NCBI GenBank assembly: GCA_014773175.1
Contig: VXCM01001476.1
Span: 1 to 64,000, forward strand
Direction: 5' to 3'
Length of the DNA stretch: 64,000 nucleotides
Source: Lucifuga dentata
Lineage: Eukaryota; Chordata; Actinopteri; Ophidiiformes; Bythitidae
The translations under genes and the position numbers were made by a program. Position 1 is the stretch's first letter, and each line of letters starts with the position of its first letter. The notes under the pieces were generated by a model. That model did no database searches. It worked only from the letters and a program-made list of their open reading frames with translations, and had not been told where the DNA came from. This document shows positions 1 through 12,131 of this stretch, piece by piece.

Positions 1-75
1 ATGGAGGCAGATGATTCGCTGTGGTGACCCCTGAAGGGAAAAGCCGAAAGGAAAAGAAGAAGAAAGCGCTGCTGG
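1..75 (+). mobile_element. 3' terminal remnant of a non-LTR retrotransposon
   Basis: The stretch resembles a tail common in fish LINE copies: a coding end reading roughly as Asp-Pro-Leu-Trp-Arg-Pro-Leu followed by an A/G-rich AAGAAGAAGAA end. Here the expected CGA appears as TGA, typical of CpG decay. The element runs off the window's left edge, so its family (RTE or related) is not settled. Confidence 0.45.
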
Positions 76-280
76 AGGCTTTAAATTTAGCTAATAAACT
101 GATATAAATTCAGGTTTTAAAAAAATAACCCTTCAAATGGGATAATAGCTTATTGATTAATGTTTGTTCTAAATGCAAGAACTCAAGACAGAGGTATTAG
201 TCTCTTCTGAATAGACGATGCATTTAAAACAGCTCATTAATGTGTTTGTTTGACATTAGCACAGCACTAATTATTCGCTA

Positions 281-324
281 GAGAATTACTAATTAGAGAA
301 TTACTAATTAGAGAATTACTAATT
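281..324. repeat. 15-bp tandem repeat containing TAATTA cores
   Basis: GAGAATTACTAATTA is repeated almost exactly three times (281-295, 296-310, 311-324). Each unit carries an ACTAATT core of the type read by homeodomain proteins. The tandem arrangement is directly visible; a binding role is speculation. Confidence 0.9.
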
Positions 325-1179
325 CTCCATTGTGGGCTGAACCTTCTTTGGATAGTGATTTCATTTGATAGTGATCTTGGTTGGAAATCCTTTCTGAAGA
401 TGAATCCTGGCTCAGGAAGTAACTTATTATGCAGTAAATGTTTGGTTTTTTTTTTTTTTTTTTTTNTTTTTTTTTTTTTAAACTTTGCTTTCACTTTGCT
501 GGCTTCTGTTATCTGCTTCTGCTGGCTACTGTGGCTCATTTAGTACTCAGATACAAGTTCTGCTAATGTCTCATCTGCTGACATTAATATTTCAGTGGGC
601 ATTTAAGGCATTTAAAGTCAGATATTGAATCATCCGATTGGCTCTACGATCTTCTGTTTTTCACTGAAGCTTCTGCTTTCTACAGCAGCTTTGTCTGAAG
701 TGAAAAGTCCATGCAGTCTCACATTAAAACCTCATTTGTTAGATATTCTCTTCAGTGGGATTTAAACCAGCAAAAGCGAGTCAAGAAGCTGAAACAGAGC
801 TTTACTTTTAAAACCATTACAGGTTTGTCTCTCTGGTGCTATTTTGTTTTTTATTTTATTTTATTTTATGTTTTTTCACAAGTACAGGAGTAAACGTCTC
901 TGTTTCGTTTGCCAGGTCTGATCAGCACAATCATAATGAGACTCAGGAGATATCTGCCTCTTATTAGATTTTAGGTCTCTAACATAGAGAGAAGTACTCA
1001 AATGTGTTTTTGTAGTGTGTGTGTGTGTGTGTGTGCGGTTTGAGTTGTGCTTTTTTATAGTCTCTTGTGTGGTCTAATGGCTTTCCTTCGCTTTTTGCTC
1101 TAAGAAGATGATGAAAAAATAGGATAAAACCGCACATATACACACACCCTTGCTCCTTTTCTCTTTATCTCTTTCTGTG

Positions 1180-1216
<37 letters not shown>

Positions 1217-2244
1217 AACAGGATATCTTTCTGGGTAAGGATTATGAGACAGCCGAGCCCTGACTTAACCTTGTAATAAGCTGACTAGAATCAGATACAG
1301 GTTTTATCATAAGACACATTTTAATGAAGAACAGCAAAAAAGAAAGTAAATAAAAGAATATGCTTCCATATCCTATTTCACTGTGTCAGCAGATATCGAG
1401 GTTATTTTCTGCATAATAGAGCTGTGAATAAGTCATGGGAATATTTTTCTTTCTTTCACTGGACAGATGAAATTCATCTTTTCTTACACAACATGATCAT
1501 GTGCTTTTGGCTGTAAAGTTTTTATTAACAGGTTTGGGCTTCAGCATGTAATGGCTCTGTTCTTCCAGTGTATCACTAAACAGAAACTATTAATATTTAT
1601 CTTATTTATGTTCACTTTTTAACTACATTAGTTTTGTACAAGTTCACAGTGTTGACATAACGGCTGTATAACATTGTTATTGTGCCACAGCTCAGAAATC
1701 ATACTTGAAGCTGACAAATGAATTTGTCTGTCAGACGTCACGACTAACATTGATACTTTATTGTAATTGATTCCTTATATAATGGCTAACGGCTTTCTTA
1801 TTAACACCACTAAATATTCTCGATTCAAATAAACATACTTAGAAACTCATTTTAATGTTAAGTGACATTCTGTCAGTTTAATCTGTAAAAACTACTCAGC
1901 TTTCAGATGACTTTATTATGTGTATAAGGTTGTTTTCTGCCTCATCTACTTATTTCTTTTTGCATGATGGGCTAGGAGTGGATATATTAGAATATGATGT
2001 TATGATTAATCCATTTTGTGAGTATTTTATGACATACAGCATGAATCAAAGCCCAATGTAGTAATTTTGTACTCAGATTGTTACTCAGCCACAGCTAAAC
2101 CACTTAAAAATTGTACTGTGCACCTATATTCTTCTTAGTTGGCACACATGAATATCATAACTTGGTTAGCATAACCTGATTGACGCATTAGTCTGGAGAA
2201 CTCTAAAATACATGCTTTAATCCTCTTTTAAACATGACACACAA
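325..2244. other. Non-coding, no gene seen; poly-T gap and two microsatellites
   Basis: Contains a poly-T run with a single-N gap at 466, (GT)n at about 1014-1035 and (CA)n at about 1182-1211. No exon-like segment or recognisable repeat family was found. Confidence 0.6.
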
Positions 2245-2452
2245 ACTTGAATAGAATCTTTATTAGAATAGAATCTTTATTGTCATTATATACATACAAC
2301 AAAATAGGATGCAATCCTCTTCATGCAACATACAGTAAAGTGCAACCAGTATAAATCTAAAAGAGCAACTAAAAGTAACTATAAAATATATATATCTATA
2401 TATAGATAGATAGATAGATAGATATAAAATATAAATTGGTGCAAAGTGACAC
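2245..2452 (-). mobile_element. Fish non-LTR retrotransposon 3' tail fragment
   Basis: The motif AATAGAATCTTTATTGTCAT, followed by an A-rich low-complexity stretch and a (GATA)n tract at about 2403-2424, matches the widespread teleost LINE tail that reads CTTTATTGTCATT on the antisense side. The first 17 bases are locally duplicated. No coding part remains. Confidence 0.5.
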
Positions 2453-4230
2453 ATTTACACATTTGAATATTAGCAGGAAACATCGTAGCAACGAACATTT
2501 CTATTTGTACCTGAGAGATCAATATTTTCTTACATTTCCCAAAGCTCATTTCTGTCTGTCGTCACATCATGTCAGGGAAATAATATTCTGAATGAAAGAG
2601 TCATGTTAACAGCTTAACACAATAAGACTTAAGCAGAATATGGCGAATAACCTTGTTACTGCGTGCATTAGTCAGTGTCTGTCTCTGTTTAATCAAGTTT
2701 AGTATATTGAGCTGTTACCAGATAAACACTGCCTCAGTGCAGAAAGAGCAGTTCATTTGATTTTGTTTTTTTTTAGCTTTATTTGTATTAATGAATAAAT
2801 AGTGAGTAATTAGTAATGGCACAGGAAGGATATACTCATCACTATCCGCACTTGATTCTATGTGGCATGTGGTGCTCTTATGTGTGTAAGAGTGTGTACG
2901 TGCTTTTCAGGGCTTCAGATTCCTGCAGCATCTTCCTGAAAAGAGAATTGAATGGTGGCTGAGAGAATTAACTGGTACCTTGATGTAGGCTGCATTGTCT
3001 GGTGTTTGCTTGTGGAGGTTTTTCTCCGCTAAAAGCTCAACCAGAAAACATTCAATTTAATAATTTCATATTTTCTGCGTATTGTATCTCTCCTAAATGA
3101 CAACTTTAGCAACAACAAATCACTTGATTGCCATCAAAATGTGCAGCGATGTGCCTCTTTGACCTCTGGCTCTGTTTTCTAATCGAGCTAATTTCCCATT
3201 CATCATCGAATCCTCAAACACTTCATGTTGATCAAACATGACATCTTTGCATGTACACCATTTTCCCAAGTGATGAATTATGCAGCTAGTGGGGTGTAAA
3301 AAAGGCATTATGCTTTATTTATCAGCCGGAAGCGTTTGCTAACCAAATGAGATTCACATTAAGGCAGGAAATGATTGTACATCACAAAGTCAGCATCTTC
3401 TTAAGACCAATCTCCGCTGCCGGAAGGAGGTCATGTGATTAAACAGCGCACAAGCAGGAGCTGATCTTAATGTTTCCGTGTCGAAGTTAGTCTATTTATG
3501 TATAGGTGTGTGTGAATGGATGCATCTATAATGCATAGAAACACGCAGAACGAGAAAATTCGGAAATGATTGCAGCATTTTCTCAGAGTACCACCATTAC
3601 GTAGGATAACCGATTGTCACAAAATGCAGGAAATTACATTGCCATTTAATCGGCGTACTCCTGCCAGTCTCTGTTAAAAGTTTGTCACGTCTCCTGGAAT
3701 CTGATTTGCAGATTTGGGGGATCGGCTATAGATAACTCAGACAAAGCAATCCATCAGCATCAAGGTGGCGTCATACGTCTTGCTCTTGACGTCTGCAGCT
3801 TTCCAGCTGCTGCTGCTTTCCTCTTTGTGTTGCTTGTCTGGCAGCTAGCTGACGATAACAGATGGTGGGCATTAAAAACTTCATCTCTGCGTAAAATGAA
3901 TTCATATCCGGCCTCTTCACAAGCCATTTTCAATATTAGGAGAGGCAAGCATGGAGGAGGACAGGGAGGCAGTCACCAAAATGCTCTGCTGCTGGATTTT
4001 AGGCGGAGCTCTTCCCCAATCCATCTTTCTGGCATGTGCACAAAACTGTACACTACAGGCCAGAAGTTTGAGGCTACCTCCAGATTTTTAAAAAAATTAT
4101 TAATACACTGTTTGTTTTACAATTTATTGCACAGGAAGTGACAAAAATATATATAAAATGAATGCAACTAATTAGTTTTCAAGAAGGATTTGTCAACAAG
4201 AGCAAATGATGGCGTATTAGGGCCATATAA
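2453..4230. other. Non-coding, no gene or repeat family recognised
   Basis: Mostly unique-looking sequence of mixed composition. The 3100-3450 part is free of simple repeats and could hold conserved non-coding DNA, but nothing specific can be claimed. ORFs of 60-100 codons here lack any recognisable domain. Confidence 0.55.
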
Positions 4231-4234
4231 GATG

Positions 4235-4822
4235 AAAAAAATGAGGGGAGCATTATTTTGAGTTTTCAAACTCAGAAATTTGCCAGTTTTAAAAGTCTAT
4301 ATGCTTATGATAATTTAATGATTTGATGATAAGTTAATGCACTAAAAGCACAAGTATTTCTTTATTGCTAAATCTGATGGAAAAGTATAATTTAATAAGG
4401 TCATGTACTGCAGGCATAGTCACAACGTGAGGCTGTTTGATTCCCATTCTCATTATTTTCCCTTTTTCATTATTAAAAAAATAAGATTATTTAAAAAAAA
4501 AAAAAAAAANTAAAAAAAAAAAAAAAAAGATTATTGATAATTAAAAATAATTTTAATTATTTTTAAAAACTTTTTAAACTCACAAATTTGTGAGTTTTTA
4601 AATGGGCAAATTTGCGAGTTTTTTGCAAGTACATGACCTTATTAAATTATAATTTTTCCATTTGATTTAGCAATAAAGAAATACTTGTGCTTTCAGCGCA
4701 TAATCATCAAATTATCATAAGCGTACAGACTTTTAAAACTGGCAAATTTGTGAATTTTAAAACTAACAAATTTCCAAGTTTGAAAACTTGAAATAATGTC
4801 CCCCTCATTTTTTTTTTTTTTT
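4235..4822. repeat. Long foldback (inverted repeat) element, about 185-bp arms
   Basis: The left arm (about 4235-4415, starting ATGAGGGGAGCATTATTTTG) is the imperfect reverse complement of the right arm (about 4622-4822, ending ATAATGTCCCCCTCAT). Matching blocks include the CATTATCAAAT-like and AATACTTGTGCTTT segments. The 200-base centre holds a poly-A gap (N at 4510) and smaller inverted motifs with AAATTTG cores. It looks like a MITE or foldback transposon; no target duplication was found. Confidence 0.8.
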
Positions 4823-4824
4823 NT

Positions 4825-5560
4825 CCAACTTCCTGCTGATGTGTTTTTACATTCTATTCAATAGCTGCTGTCTGCCTTCTCCCACATCATTTTGGATTAA
4901 TGTGCTACACAGTCTGCTCATGCTAAATCTGGCTTGTAACTTCTGGCTTGTAGTGTACACATACACACACACACACAGGCCTTAAGAGCTTTGCTGTATT
5001 TCACTTTCATGGGTCAGAAAAGGAGAGTGCTGATTTAGTCATTATTTATGACTGGATTCCCGTTTTCCTAAGATTAAGGAGGAAACAACCGTAGGAAATG
5101 TGATCATTCCCACTGCTAAACAGCAACTATGAGCTTTACGTGATGTAATGAGATGTGTTTTATTTGTGCTGCCTTGATCTTATCGTGGTATTTACCTGAA
5201 ATCGATGTTTGCTAAAACATCCCGTGGGAGTTGAGTCAGAATTCTGCCTCGCCAAGTTGTTCCAGAACCTAAATTTAGACCAGGTTGTTTACTTCTGCGG
5301 GTTTGATTCTTCAGATGTTGGTTTTATGTGCTGATGCTTATTTTTACTTTTTTTTTTTTTTTTTTAANTTTTTTTTTTTTTTTTTTAAATAGATATATCT
5401 ATTTATGTGGTTTGACATTGGAAACTCTTTTTCAGTTGCAGGATCACAGCTGATATTTTGAGCATTTTGAGCTCTGAGGAGCCAAAAATGGATTTCATTT
5501 TTTCTTTGACATGTAAAGTATGAACCTCTTCTGTGTAGACATGAAATGTAAAACAAAGTC
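4825..5560. other. Non-coding, no gene seen
   Basis: Holds a short (CA)n near 4961-4978 and a poly-T stretch with an N at 5368. The minus-strand ORFs here are carried by poly-T/poly-A and look spurious. Confidence 0.55.
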
Positions 5561-5564
5561 TGGC

Positions 5565-6090
5565 AATGTGAAAACAATCCAAAGTAAAAGTACTTTTACC
5601 ATAATAGAAATACCATAATAGAAAATACAAGTAAAAGCCATGCATACAAAATACTATTTACATAAAAGTAGGAAGTATTGAGTAAAAATGCACTCATGTA
5701 AAGCACAATTCCTGTCAGTCCTTAGCACGACATGCTAATGCATCAAAAATGGAAATCCCCAAAACCTGGAGATATAAGGTTGTTCCCATTCCTCATATCT
5801 CTGATTTTTAGAATTTTGTAATGAAACTTCTGGAATGACATCATTAAAATTATATAAAGTTAAATATACCTCCAATTTGGTTTTTTTTACACACTTCACA
5901 GTGAGTAAATGCTTAGTTTTTACCTGACAACAGCGCTGTATCTTATGATCTCATTTTGAATTGAAAATCTTAATCTGTACAGAATTTCATCGCTACAGCC
6001 ATCAGATAAATGTAGTGGAATAAAAAGTACAATATTTATCCCTGAAAGATAGTGGAGTAGAAGTATGGAAGATGTTGAAATTACCCTTTA
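5565..6090. mobile_element. AAGTA-rich fish dispersed repeat, copy 1
   Basis: Segments AAAAGTACTTTTAC near 5586, GTGGAATAAAAAGTACAATA near 6014 and GTGGAGTAGAAGTAT near 6051 match a very common teleost repeat built from AAGTA/TACTT units. I recall it as a non-autonomous DNA element. A second copy lies at about 41025-41570. Ends are approximate. Confidence 0.6.
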
Positions 6091-6617
6091 CGTTACTACC
6101 TGATGTGTGTGTTTGCTTGTGTTTACATCTTCCAGGTTTGAGTTTTACCTGAAGTTCTCCTTGTCCACCACTAGAGGCTGTCCTGTTCCTGTCTCAGACT
6201 GAGCTGTATCATATGATGTGCGGGTAGAAATGCTGAAACAAATCTCTGTGGAAGCTGAATCTGTGGGGACTGAAGGCCAGACATTCAGAGAGAGGTTAAA
6301 TCAATGATAGAGGGATGAGGGATGAGAAGTGAAAAGTACAGAGACACGGGGACGGGGGGAAGGAAGGGACAGCGGCAGACAAGATAAAGCATTAGCCTTG
6401 AAGGCAAAAGGGGTCAGCACAAAAAGACAAAGCATGTGTTCTATCAAATCCAGAGACAGATTTAAAACGTTATAATTTAATAAAAGATGAATAGACGGAG
6501 GGGTGGGGGCGGGGCTTCCCTCCATGTCTGTGGCTTCACAGCAGACGCCATCACCCGATTCTTTCCTTAGGGTCAGTGGATCAGCAGGAAGAAGTAATAA
6601 TACCAGGGCTAGTCATG
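6091..6617. other. Non-coding, no gene seen
   Basis: Unique-looking sequence between two repeats. The purine-rich 6290-6400 stretch has no recognisable coding potential on either strand. Confidence 0.5.
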
Positions 6618-6621
6618 TTAA

Positions 6622-7199
6622 AGGACCATACCACTCATTTTGCATGTTTGAGCCTAATATATTCAATTTTCATACATGTAACGTTACTAACAATCATTTC
6701 CCAAAGCATACTACTAGAATGGTGAATTAAAAATGTTTTTCCTACCTTCCAGACCTCCATTGGTTTCAGTTCATTCTGCTATTAAAATCAACTTGTTGAT
6801 ACTTGAAACGTTCTTGGGATAGGTAATCCATCATCACCAACAAGACGTATTCAGGGTTTTTTTCCAAGTTTTGTAATTTTAGTGTTTAAGCTCAATAAAA
6901 AGCGTGGAGTGAATGTATGCCTCCACCGGGGAATATAGTCCCAAAAGAAGACCTGCGTTTATGGAAAAATTTAAAGGACCGTGACTTCATAAGGCTGTGT
7001 AACTATTAGCAGGAGAAACATGGATTTTTAAGGTGGGTGTATCACTTAAATATTTGATTTTGAAAGATTAAGAGATTTTGCAAAATATCAGGAAAGCTGA
7101 AATATGGTTTTATCCTTTGGGAAATGATTGTCAGTAATGTAACATGTATGAAAATTGAATATATTAGGCTCAAACATGCAAAATGGGAGGTATAGTCCT
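6622..7199 (+). mobile_element. TTAA-flanked MITE, family A, copy 1
   Basis: Terminal inverted repeats of about 90 bases begin AGGACCATACC and end GG(T)ATAGTCCT, with TTAA on the left and TCAA (one mismatch) on the right. The interior contains the marker segment GGGGAATATAGTCCCAAAAG. TTAA flanks on nearly every copy in the window suggest TTAA target duplication, as in piggyBac-type transposition. No transposase is encoded. Confidence 0.85.
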
Positions 7200-7203
7200 T
7201 CAA

Positions 7204-8495
7204 TATTGAATGGCCCATCCTCCTGTAAAACACATTGGATTAAAAGAAAAATCCGCTTAAACAAATTCAAGTACTGTCTGCAAAGTATTTAGCATTTTCT
7301 TCTTCTTTTCTTCTTCCTGAGGATAACTGACCAATGATAGATGACATGACATCACATTAAGTCACTTTTAGTGTATCTAGAATATCAAGCTGTTTCAGCT
7401 ATCTGTGAACGCCAGCATTCGTTTGTTATCAGCGTGTTAACATCAAAGGATAATGGCTTCTTTTGAGAGATAGCATTGCCTCAACTTTCAGCAAACATAC
7501 AGGGAGAAATCCATCATCAAAGCAGCACAGGCACCAGTTTCTCCTCTGGCAGCATCTTCAATAGACACAGCAAATATCTGAGTGTAAAAGTCAACACTGT
7601 GTCCACTGCACAGGCGTTAGAGTGAACCTAACCCACTTAGAAAGATCTGAACACACATTCCGCAGACGCAAAAACTCTGCAGCAAACAGAACTTCAATCA
7701 ACACATATCAAATCATAACTATCTCATGACGTTTGCATGTTAGATTGCAACATGTCTGTCTGTCACAACGTGCAACCACAGAACGAGATGTCATGATGAA
7801 AGCTGTAATTATGCTGTAATGCTGTTTAAATGACAGTCGTAAAATCTCAGAATTGACGCGACTCATTTCTCACATCTTAAATTTGTTGCTGTTTAATGTG
7901 TTATTGTTACTATAATATATCTATACTTTAGTTATCAGTATGTTTTCATGCATGTTAAAACTTTGATTAGACTCAGTTTAAGGTAATAAATAAATTTCTT
8001 TTTCAAACGTCACGTAAAATCATAATTAGACTGAAATCAGCATAAATCAGAGTACGCTCAATCCGATTAACAGACCTATAATTGTAAATCAATTTATTCA
8101 ACCATATAATAAACATATAATCTAAGTATAATGTTACCTCATTCTTAGATTATGCAATGCGTCGTATATTCAGCAAACCACAGAATCCTATTAAATCATT
8201 CTGTATTCCAGTTTTGTCGCATTAAAAAAGTATTAAAGCATCAACAGAAATGAGTCCAACTATTCCTGCAGCAGAATCCTAATCCATTTAATGACGACAA
8301 CGATGTCAATGACGTCAAATGATCACTGATTGGAAAATAATGAGCAAATAGATGGAGACATTGGTTACCATGTAATTATCTAAACTCTACCTAATCAATG
8401 CTGTTTTTCTTCAACGATGTAGAAATTGAAAGTTTTTAGACCCATCATTCAAGCCTTGATACTCAACAACTATATATTTAGTTTGAGCAAGAATA
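7204..8495. other. Non-coding, no gene or repeat family recognised
   Basis: AT-rich sequence separating two family-A MITEs. No exon, tRNA or structured repeat was seen. Confidence 0.55.
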
Positions 8496-8622
8496 CCTTA
8501 AAGGACCATACCGGCCATTTTGCATGTTTGAGCCTAATATATTCAATTTTCATACACGNCCTTAAAGGACCATACCGGCCATTTTGCATGTTTGAGCCTA
8601 ATATATTCAATTTTCATACACG
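8496..8622. repeat. 63-bp direct duplication around an N (assembly artefact)
   Basis: Positions 8496-8558 and 8560-8622 are identical and separated by one N. The duplicated piece is the left terminus of the MITE, so the real element probably has only one. Confidence 0.85.
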
Positions 8623-9194
8623 TAAAGTTACTGATAATAATTTCCCAAAGTATACTAAAAAAAATTCCTACCTTCCAGACCGCCATTGGTTTCAGTTCAT
8701 TCTGCTATTAAAATCAACTTGTTGATACTTGAAACGTTCTTGGGATAGATAATCCATCATCATGAACAAGATGTTTATTCAGTTTTTTTCCAAGTTACAT
8801 AATATTAGCGTTTAAGTGCAATAAAAAATGTGGCATGATCTGAAAATGCTTCCTGTTGTCAGTTCTTCACTACATCACTTGAATGCACCACAGATCACTC
8901 CACGCTTTTTATTGCGCTTAAACTCTAAAATTACGTAACTTCTTAAAAAAAAATCTTAATACACGTCTTGTTGGTGATGATGGATTACCTATCCTAAGAA
9001 TGTTTCAAGTATCAACAAACTGCTTTTAACGGCGTACCATAATAAACTGAAACCAATGACGGTCTGGAAGATAGAAAAAACATTTTTAATTCACTGTTCC
9101 AGTAGTATGCTTTGGGAAATGGTTTTCAGTAATGTTACGTGTATAAAAATTTAATATATTAGGCTCAAACATGCAAAATGGCCGGTATGGTCCT
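8502..9194. mobile_element. TTAA-flanked MITE, family A, palindromic form (copy 2)
   Basis: Bounded by TTAA on both sides with AGGACCATACC and GGTATGGTCCT ends. Unlike copy 1, the two halves are near reverse complements over roughly 280 bases each (about 8566-8840 and 8905-9194), around a centre of about 65 bases. The left end is artificially doubled around the N at 8559. Confidence 0.85.
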
Positions 9195-9198
9195 TTAA

Positions 9199-9886
9199 GC
9201 TTCATAAATATATGACATAAGACTATGATGTCAGAGTAATAAGCAGTATGAACCACTGACCCACATCAAGAGTAAATGTATAGGTATATATATGTCCTAT
9301 CGTGTGTGTTCTTTATCGGATGAGAAGTCAGGACGTTCAACGCGCTGCTTAGTATTCAACATAAGATGTTAGCAAGGGCAGAATTTCCTTGCAGGTAACA
9401 AAGCAGAACGCTGCACGGCATGTCACGTAATCTGACTTCTTTCTTTCACGCTGAAGAAGGGATGCCTCTCTCCTCCAGACTTTGCTTTTTCGTGGATTCG
9501 TTCTTCCAGGTGTTGGGTGAAATGCTTTTAACAGTCCTGCCTTAAATGCTGAAATCTCAGGGCACGCTCACGCATGTTCTTTGATATGGAAGCGGAGAAA
9601 CGGTTGCAGTTTGTGTCTGGGTCCAGAGGTGGGTTAGGGAACATGACAGCTGTGTATTCATCTGTGATGGAACAAAGTGTGAGTGCTGCATTATTAATGT
9701 GAAGCCTGTGAAGTAGTAATAAAGTGTTCATGTCACATACACACAAAGATCCTGATCATCACGACTGACAACGCACGCTGCTTTTGAAGCATGTGACCAC
9801 ACGCTCTGCATACGTGCGCGCACACACACACACACACATACTCAGAATCATCAGGTAATGACTCTGATTGGATAACCCTAAAGTAT
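9199..9886. other. Non-coding, no gene seen; (CA)n near 9820
   Basis: Unique-looking sequence with a short (CGCACA)/(CA)n tract at about 9815-9838. No exon-like segment was found. Confidence 0.5.
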
Positions 9887-9887
9887 G

Positions 9888-10041
9888 CTGTGTTTCCATC
9901 CAACTAAAAGTCTTTTGTTTTTTTTAAACGACTTAATGAAAGTCGACTCAAGAAAAAGCGACTTAAGTTGTTTCCATTATTAAGCGACACTCAGCCGGAG
10001 GACGCTGTACGTCATAGCGTCATGTTTGCTGACGTAATCTG
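9888..10041. mobile_element. Truncated element with GTTTCCATCCAACT terminus
   Basis: Begins TGTGTTTCCATCCAACTAAA and continues with repeated CGACTTAA motifs. The same terminal motif bounds elements near 35970-36142 and 44703-45410. No matching right terminus was seen; a pogo-like element begins exactly where it stops. Confidence 0.5.
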
Positions 10042-10236
10042 TACAGGCAGTCCCCGACTTACAAACGACCCGTACTTATGAACCTACCGCTGTAAAGCCT
10101 ATTAAATGAAAAATTCAAGTTACATACAATGATTCGTAATAATAAACGGCGCACTACTTTATGATGCACGTCAAAACAACAGAAGAATGCCTCTTCCAAC
10201 GTGCAAGACATCAAGGAGCCAGAGTGTTAACATACN

Positions 10237-10272
<36 letters not shown>

Positions 10273-10286
10273 CTCTCTCTCTCTCC
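10237..10286. repeat. (CA)n(CT)n microsatellite inside the family B element
   Basis: About 16 CA units then about nine CT units, with an N gap at 10236. The copy at 14781 has a short AGAG/TGTG stretch at the homologous place, so this looks like an expansion of an element-borne seed. Confidence 0.85.
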
Positions 10287-10436
10287 CTATGTTTACGATG
10301 TTTTAGTTTATCTGGAAGTGTTTCGTTAATGTTTCTTATGCATAGAAAGGTAAAATAAGTAAAAATGGATACATATGTAAGTAAAATATATACACTAGAT
10401 ACATACCTAAGTAAAATATACGCTAGATACACACCT

Positions 10437-10561
10437 TACGTAACTGTTCCGACTTACAAACAAATCCGACTTACGAACAGCCGTGGGCACGGAACTCANT
10501 ACGTAACTGTTCCGACTTACAAACAAATCCGACTTACGAACAGCCGTGGGCACGGAACTCA
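10437..10561. repeat. 62-bp direct duplication around an N (assembly artefact)
   Basis: Positions 10437-10498 and 10500-10561 are identical with one N between them. Confidence 0.85.
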
Positions 10562-10585
10562 TTCGCAACCCGGGGACTTCCTGTA

Positions 10586-11834
10586 CTGAACTTGAGGAAT
10601 GTTGCCCAACGTTCTGAGTAGGAATTCTGACTTGAGGGAACGTTTTCTTTGGCTTTTCCCAGTTGGAGCTCAGAAATTCTGAGTTGCGAGTTTAAGTTAA
10701 ACTCAGTATTTTTCCTCTTCATTCATAATTTTTCCTTAATTTCCTCTTTTATTATATCCTAACTGTCCTGATTGACTTCTTTTCTTCCTAAGTTCTTCTT
10801 TTCTTTCTTTCTTCTTTCCATCTGAAAACATGAAAATCCCTAAATGGTAGAGAAACTAAACTCTACACATATTCACCATTATTTGATTCTTAAGTTATTT
10901 GTATACAATTTACTGTTTATACTTGACTAAAAAAATATTAATCCAGGAATTAAACTCTTAATGCAGCAATTTTAATTTGACTCTTCCTCCATTAATTTAA
11001 GGATTTTATAACTTGTTAAACCTCTGTCACTGGTGCTCAGAATAGCATGGCAATCATGCAGCCAATTAGAGTTTGCCTCCTGCTGGCATTTGGTGTTAGT
11101 TAACACACCTAGCTTAGCATCCCGCCAAAGCCCGTAAATCTATTTATATCCTTTGATCCATCATGGAGTTTGGATAGTTTCCGGAGTTTTGTGCTTCACA
11201 AAGTCAAATAGATTTTTCTTTTTCCACTGAGCTGCTGGGAGTTTCTGAATAGAACTGCACCGACCATCACCACCGCCCAGCCCTTCCTCCTCTCATCCGT
11301 TTCTCTTCTTTCCTCTCCTCATGGTTGCCTTTTTGACCTGATGTCCTGTTGAATGGCATCAGCTCTCTGAGGCGTAACATTACAGCAGCACCCTGGTCTC
11401 CTGTCGCAGACGCAGGTCGTGACTGTGTAGTCAGAGCTACATGTCTCTTTATTTCAGATGAAATGAGTTCTCATGAGCAGAGTCTCTGCGTAAACATGGT
11501 TATACTGGGTGAGGAGAGGCTGGACTAACTTGTTAGCTAACAGCCACTTTGGCAGAAACTCAGCCGTCACTTGATGCAAAGCTGTAGCCATGGTGTCAAC
11601 ATTGGGGGAGACAAAATCTACCAACACCCCCCCCCCCNTTTTTTTTTTTTTTTTTTTGTTAATGCTCTCCAGCCATGTCTTAATGTTCCTCAGGGCCCTA
11701 AAACTCCTCTTAGCAAGGCTAATTTCTGAACAGGGCAGGCTAATGCTAATTACTGAAACAAGTCTTTACCAACATTACAGCTGTAAATACACGTAACATC
11801 GACTAGACAGTGCAACATCATGACAGAAACAATG
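10586..11834. other. Non-coding, no gene seen; poly-C/poly-T gap at 11638
   Basis: The first 130 bases carry CCCAGTTGGAGCTC-like sequence faintly resembling the family C MITE. The remainder is unique-looking and pyrimidine-rich. No exon was identified. Confidence 0.5.
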
Positions 11835-11896
11835 GAGTTATTATGCTACATGAACCTTATAGCTGCTGCTATAAGGTTCATGTAGCATAATAACTC
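11835..11896. repeat. Perfect 29-bp inverted repeat with 4-base loop
   Basis: The left arm 11835-11863 (starting GAGTTATTATGCTACATGAA) is the exact reverse complement of 11868-11896, with loop TGCT. Pairing extends about four more bases with one mismatch. It could form a hairpin in DNA or RNA. Confidence 0.95.
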
Positions 11897-12131
11897 AATT
11901 ATAATATTAAGTTGTAATATTATTGCTAAGCAGTCATATTACAACTTACATCATCAGTGACTTCTGCACCGTTAACCAAGCAGAAACAAACCCATAATTT
12001 CAAAATAAATTTAAGGTCTCTGAGCATAAATGTCTCTGAACATGAAAAATTCATAACAAAACATAAATAAACCACTATAATGCTAGAACTGGTATTAATT
12101 AAAATGGTAATTTGTTAACTTTAGTTATGAT

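Larger units (their letters stand above)
10044..10583 (-). mobile_element. TA-flanked pogo/Tigger-like MITE, family B, copy 1
   Basis: Ends CAGGCAGTCCCC and GGGGACTTCCTG are inverted and flanked by TA on both sides. Inside the ends, CGACTTACAAAC and GTAAGTCGGA motifs repeat. The copy is in reverse orientation relative to the copies at 14781 and 42367. Its interior has gained a (CA)n(CT)n microsatellite. The 540-base length includes a 62-base artefactual duplication. Confidence 0.8.

Noticed and set aside
8426..8725. Apparent 99-codon ORF with an internal repeat
   Set aside because: It crosses the N at 8559 and the artefactual 63-bp duplication inside a MITE.
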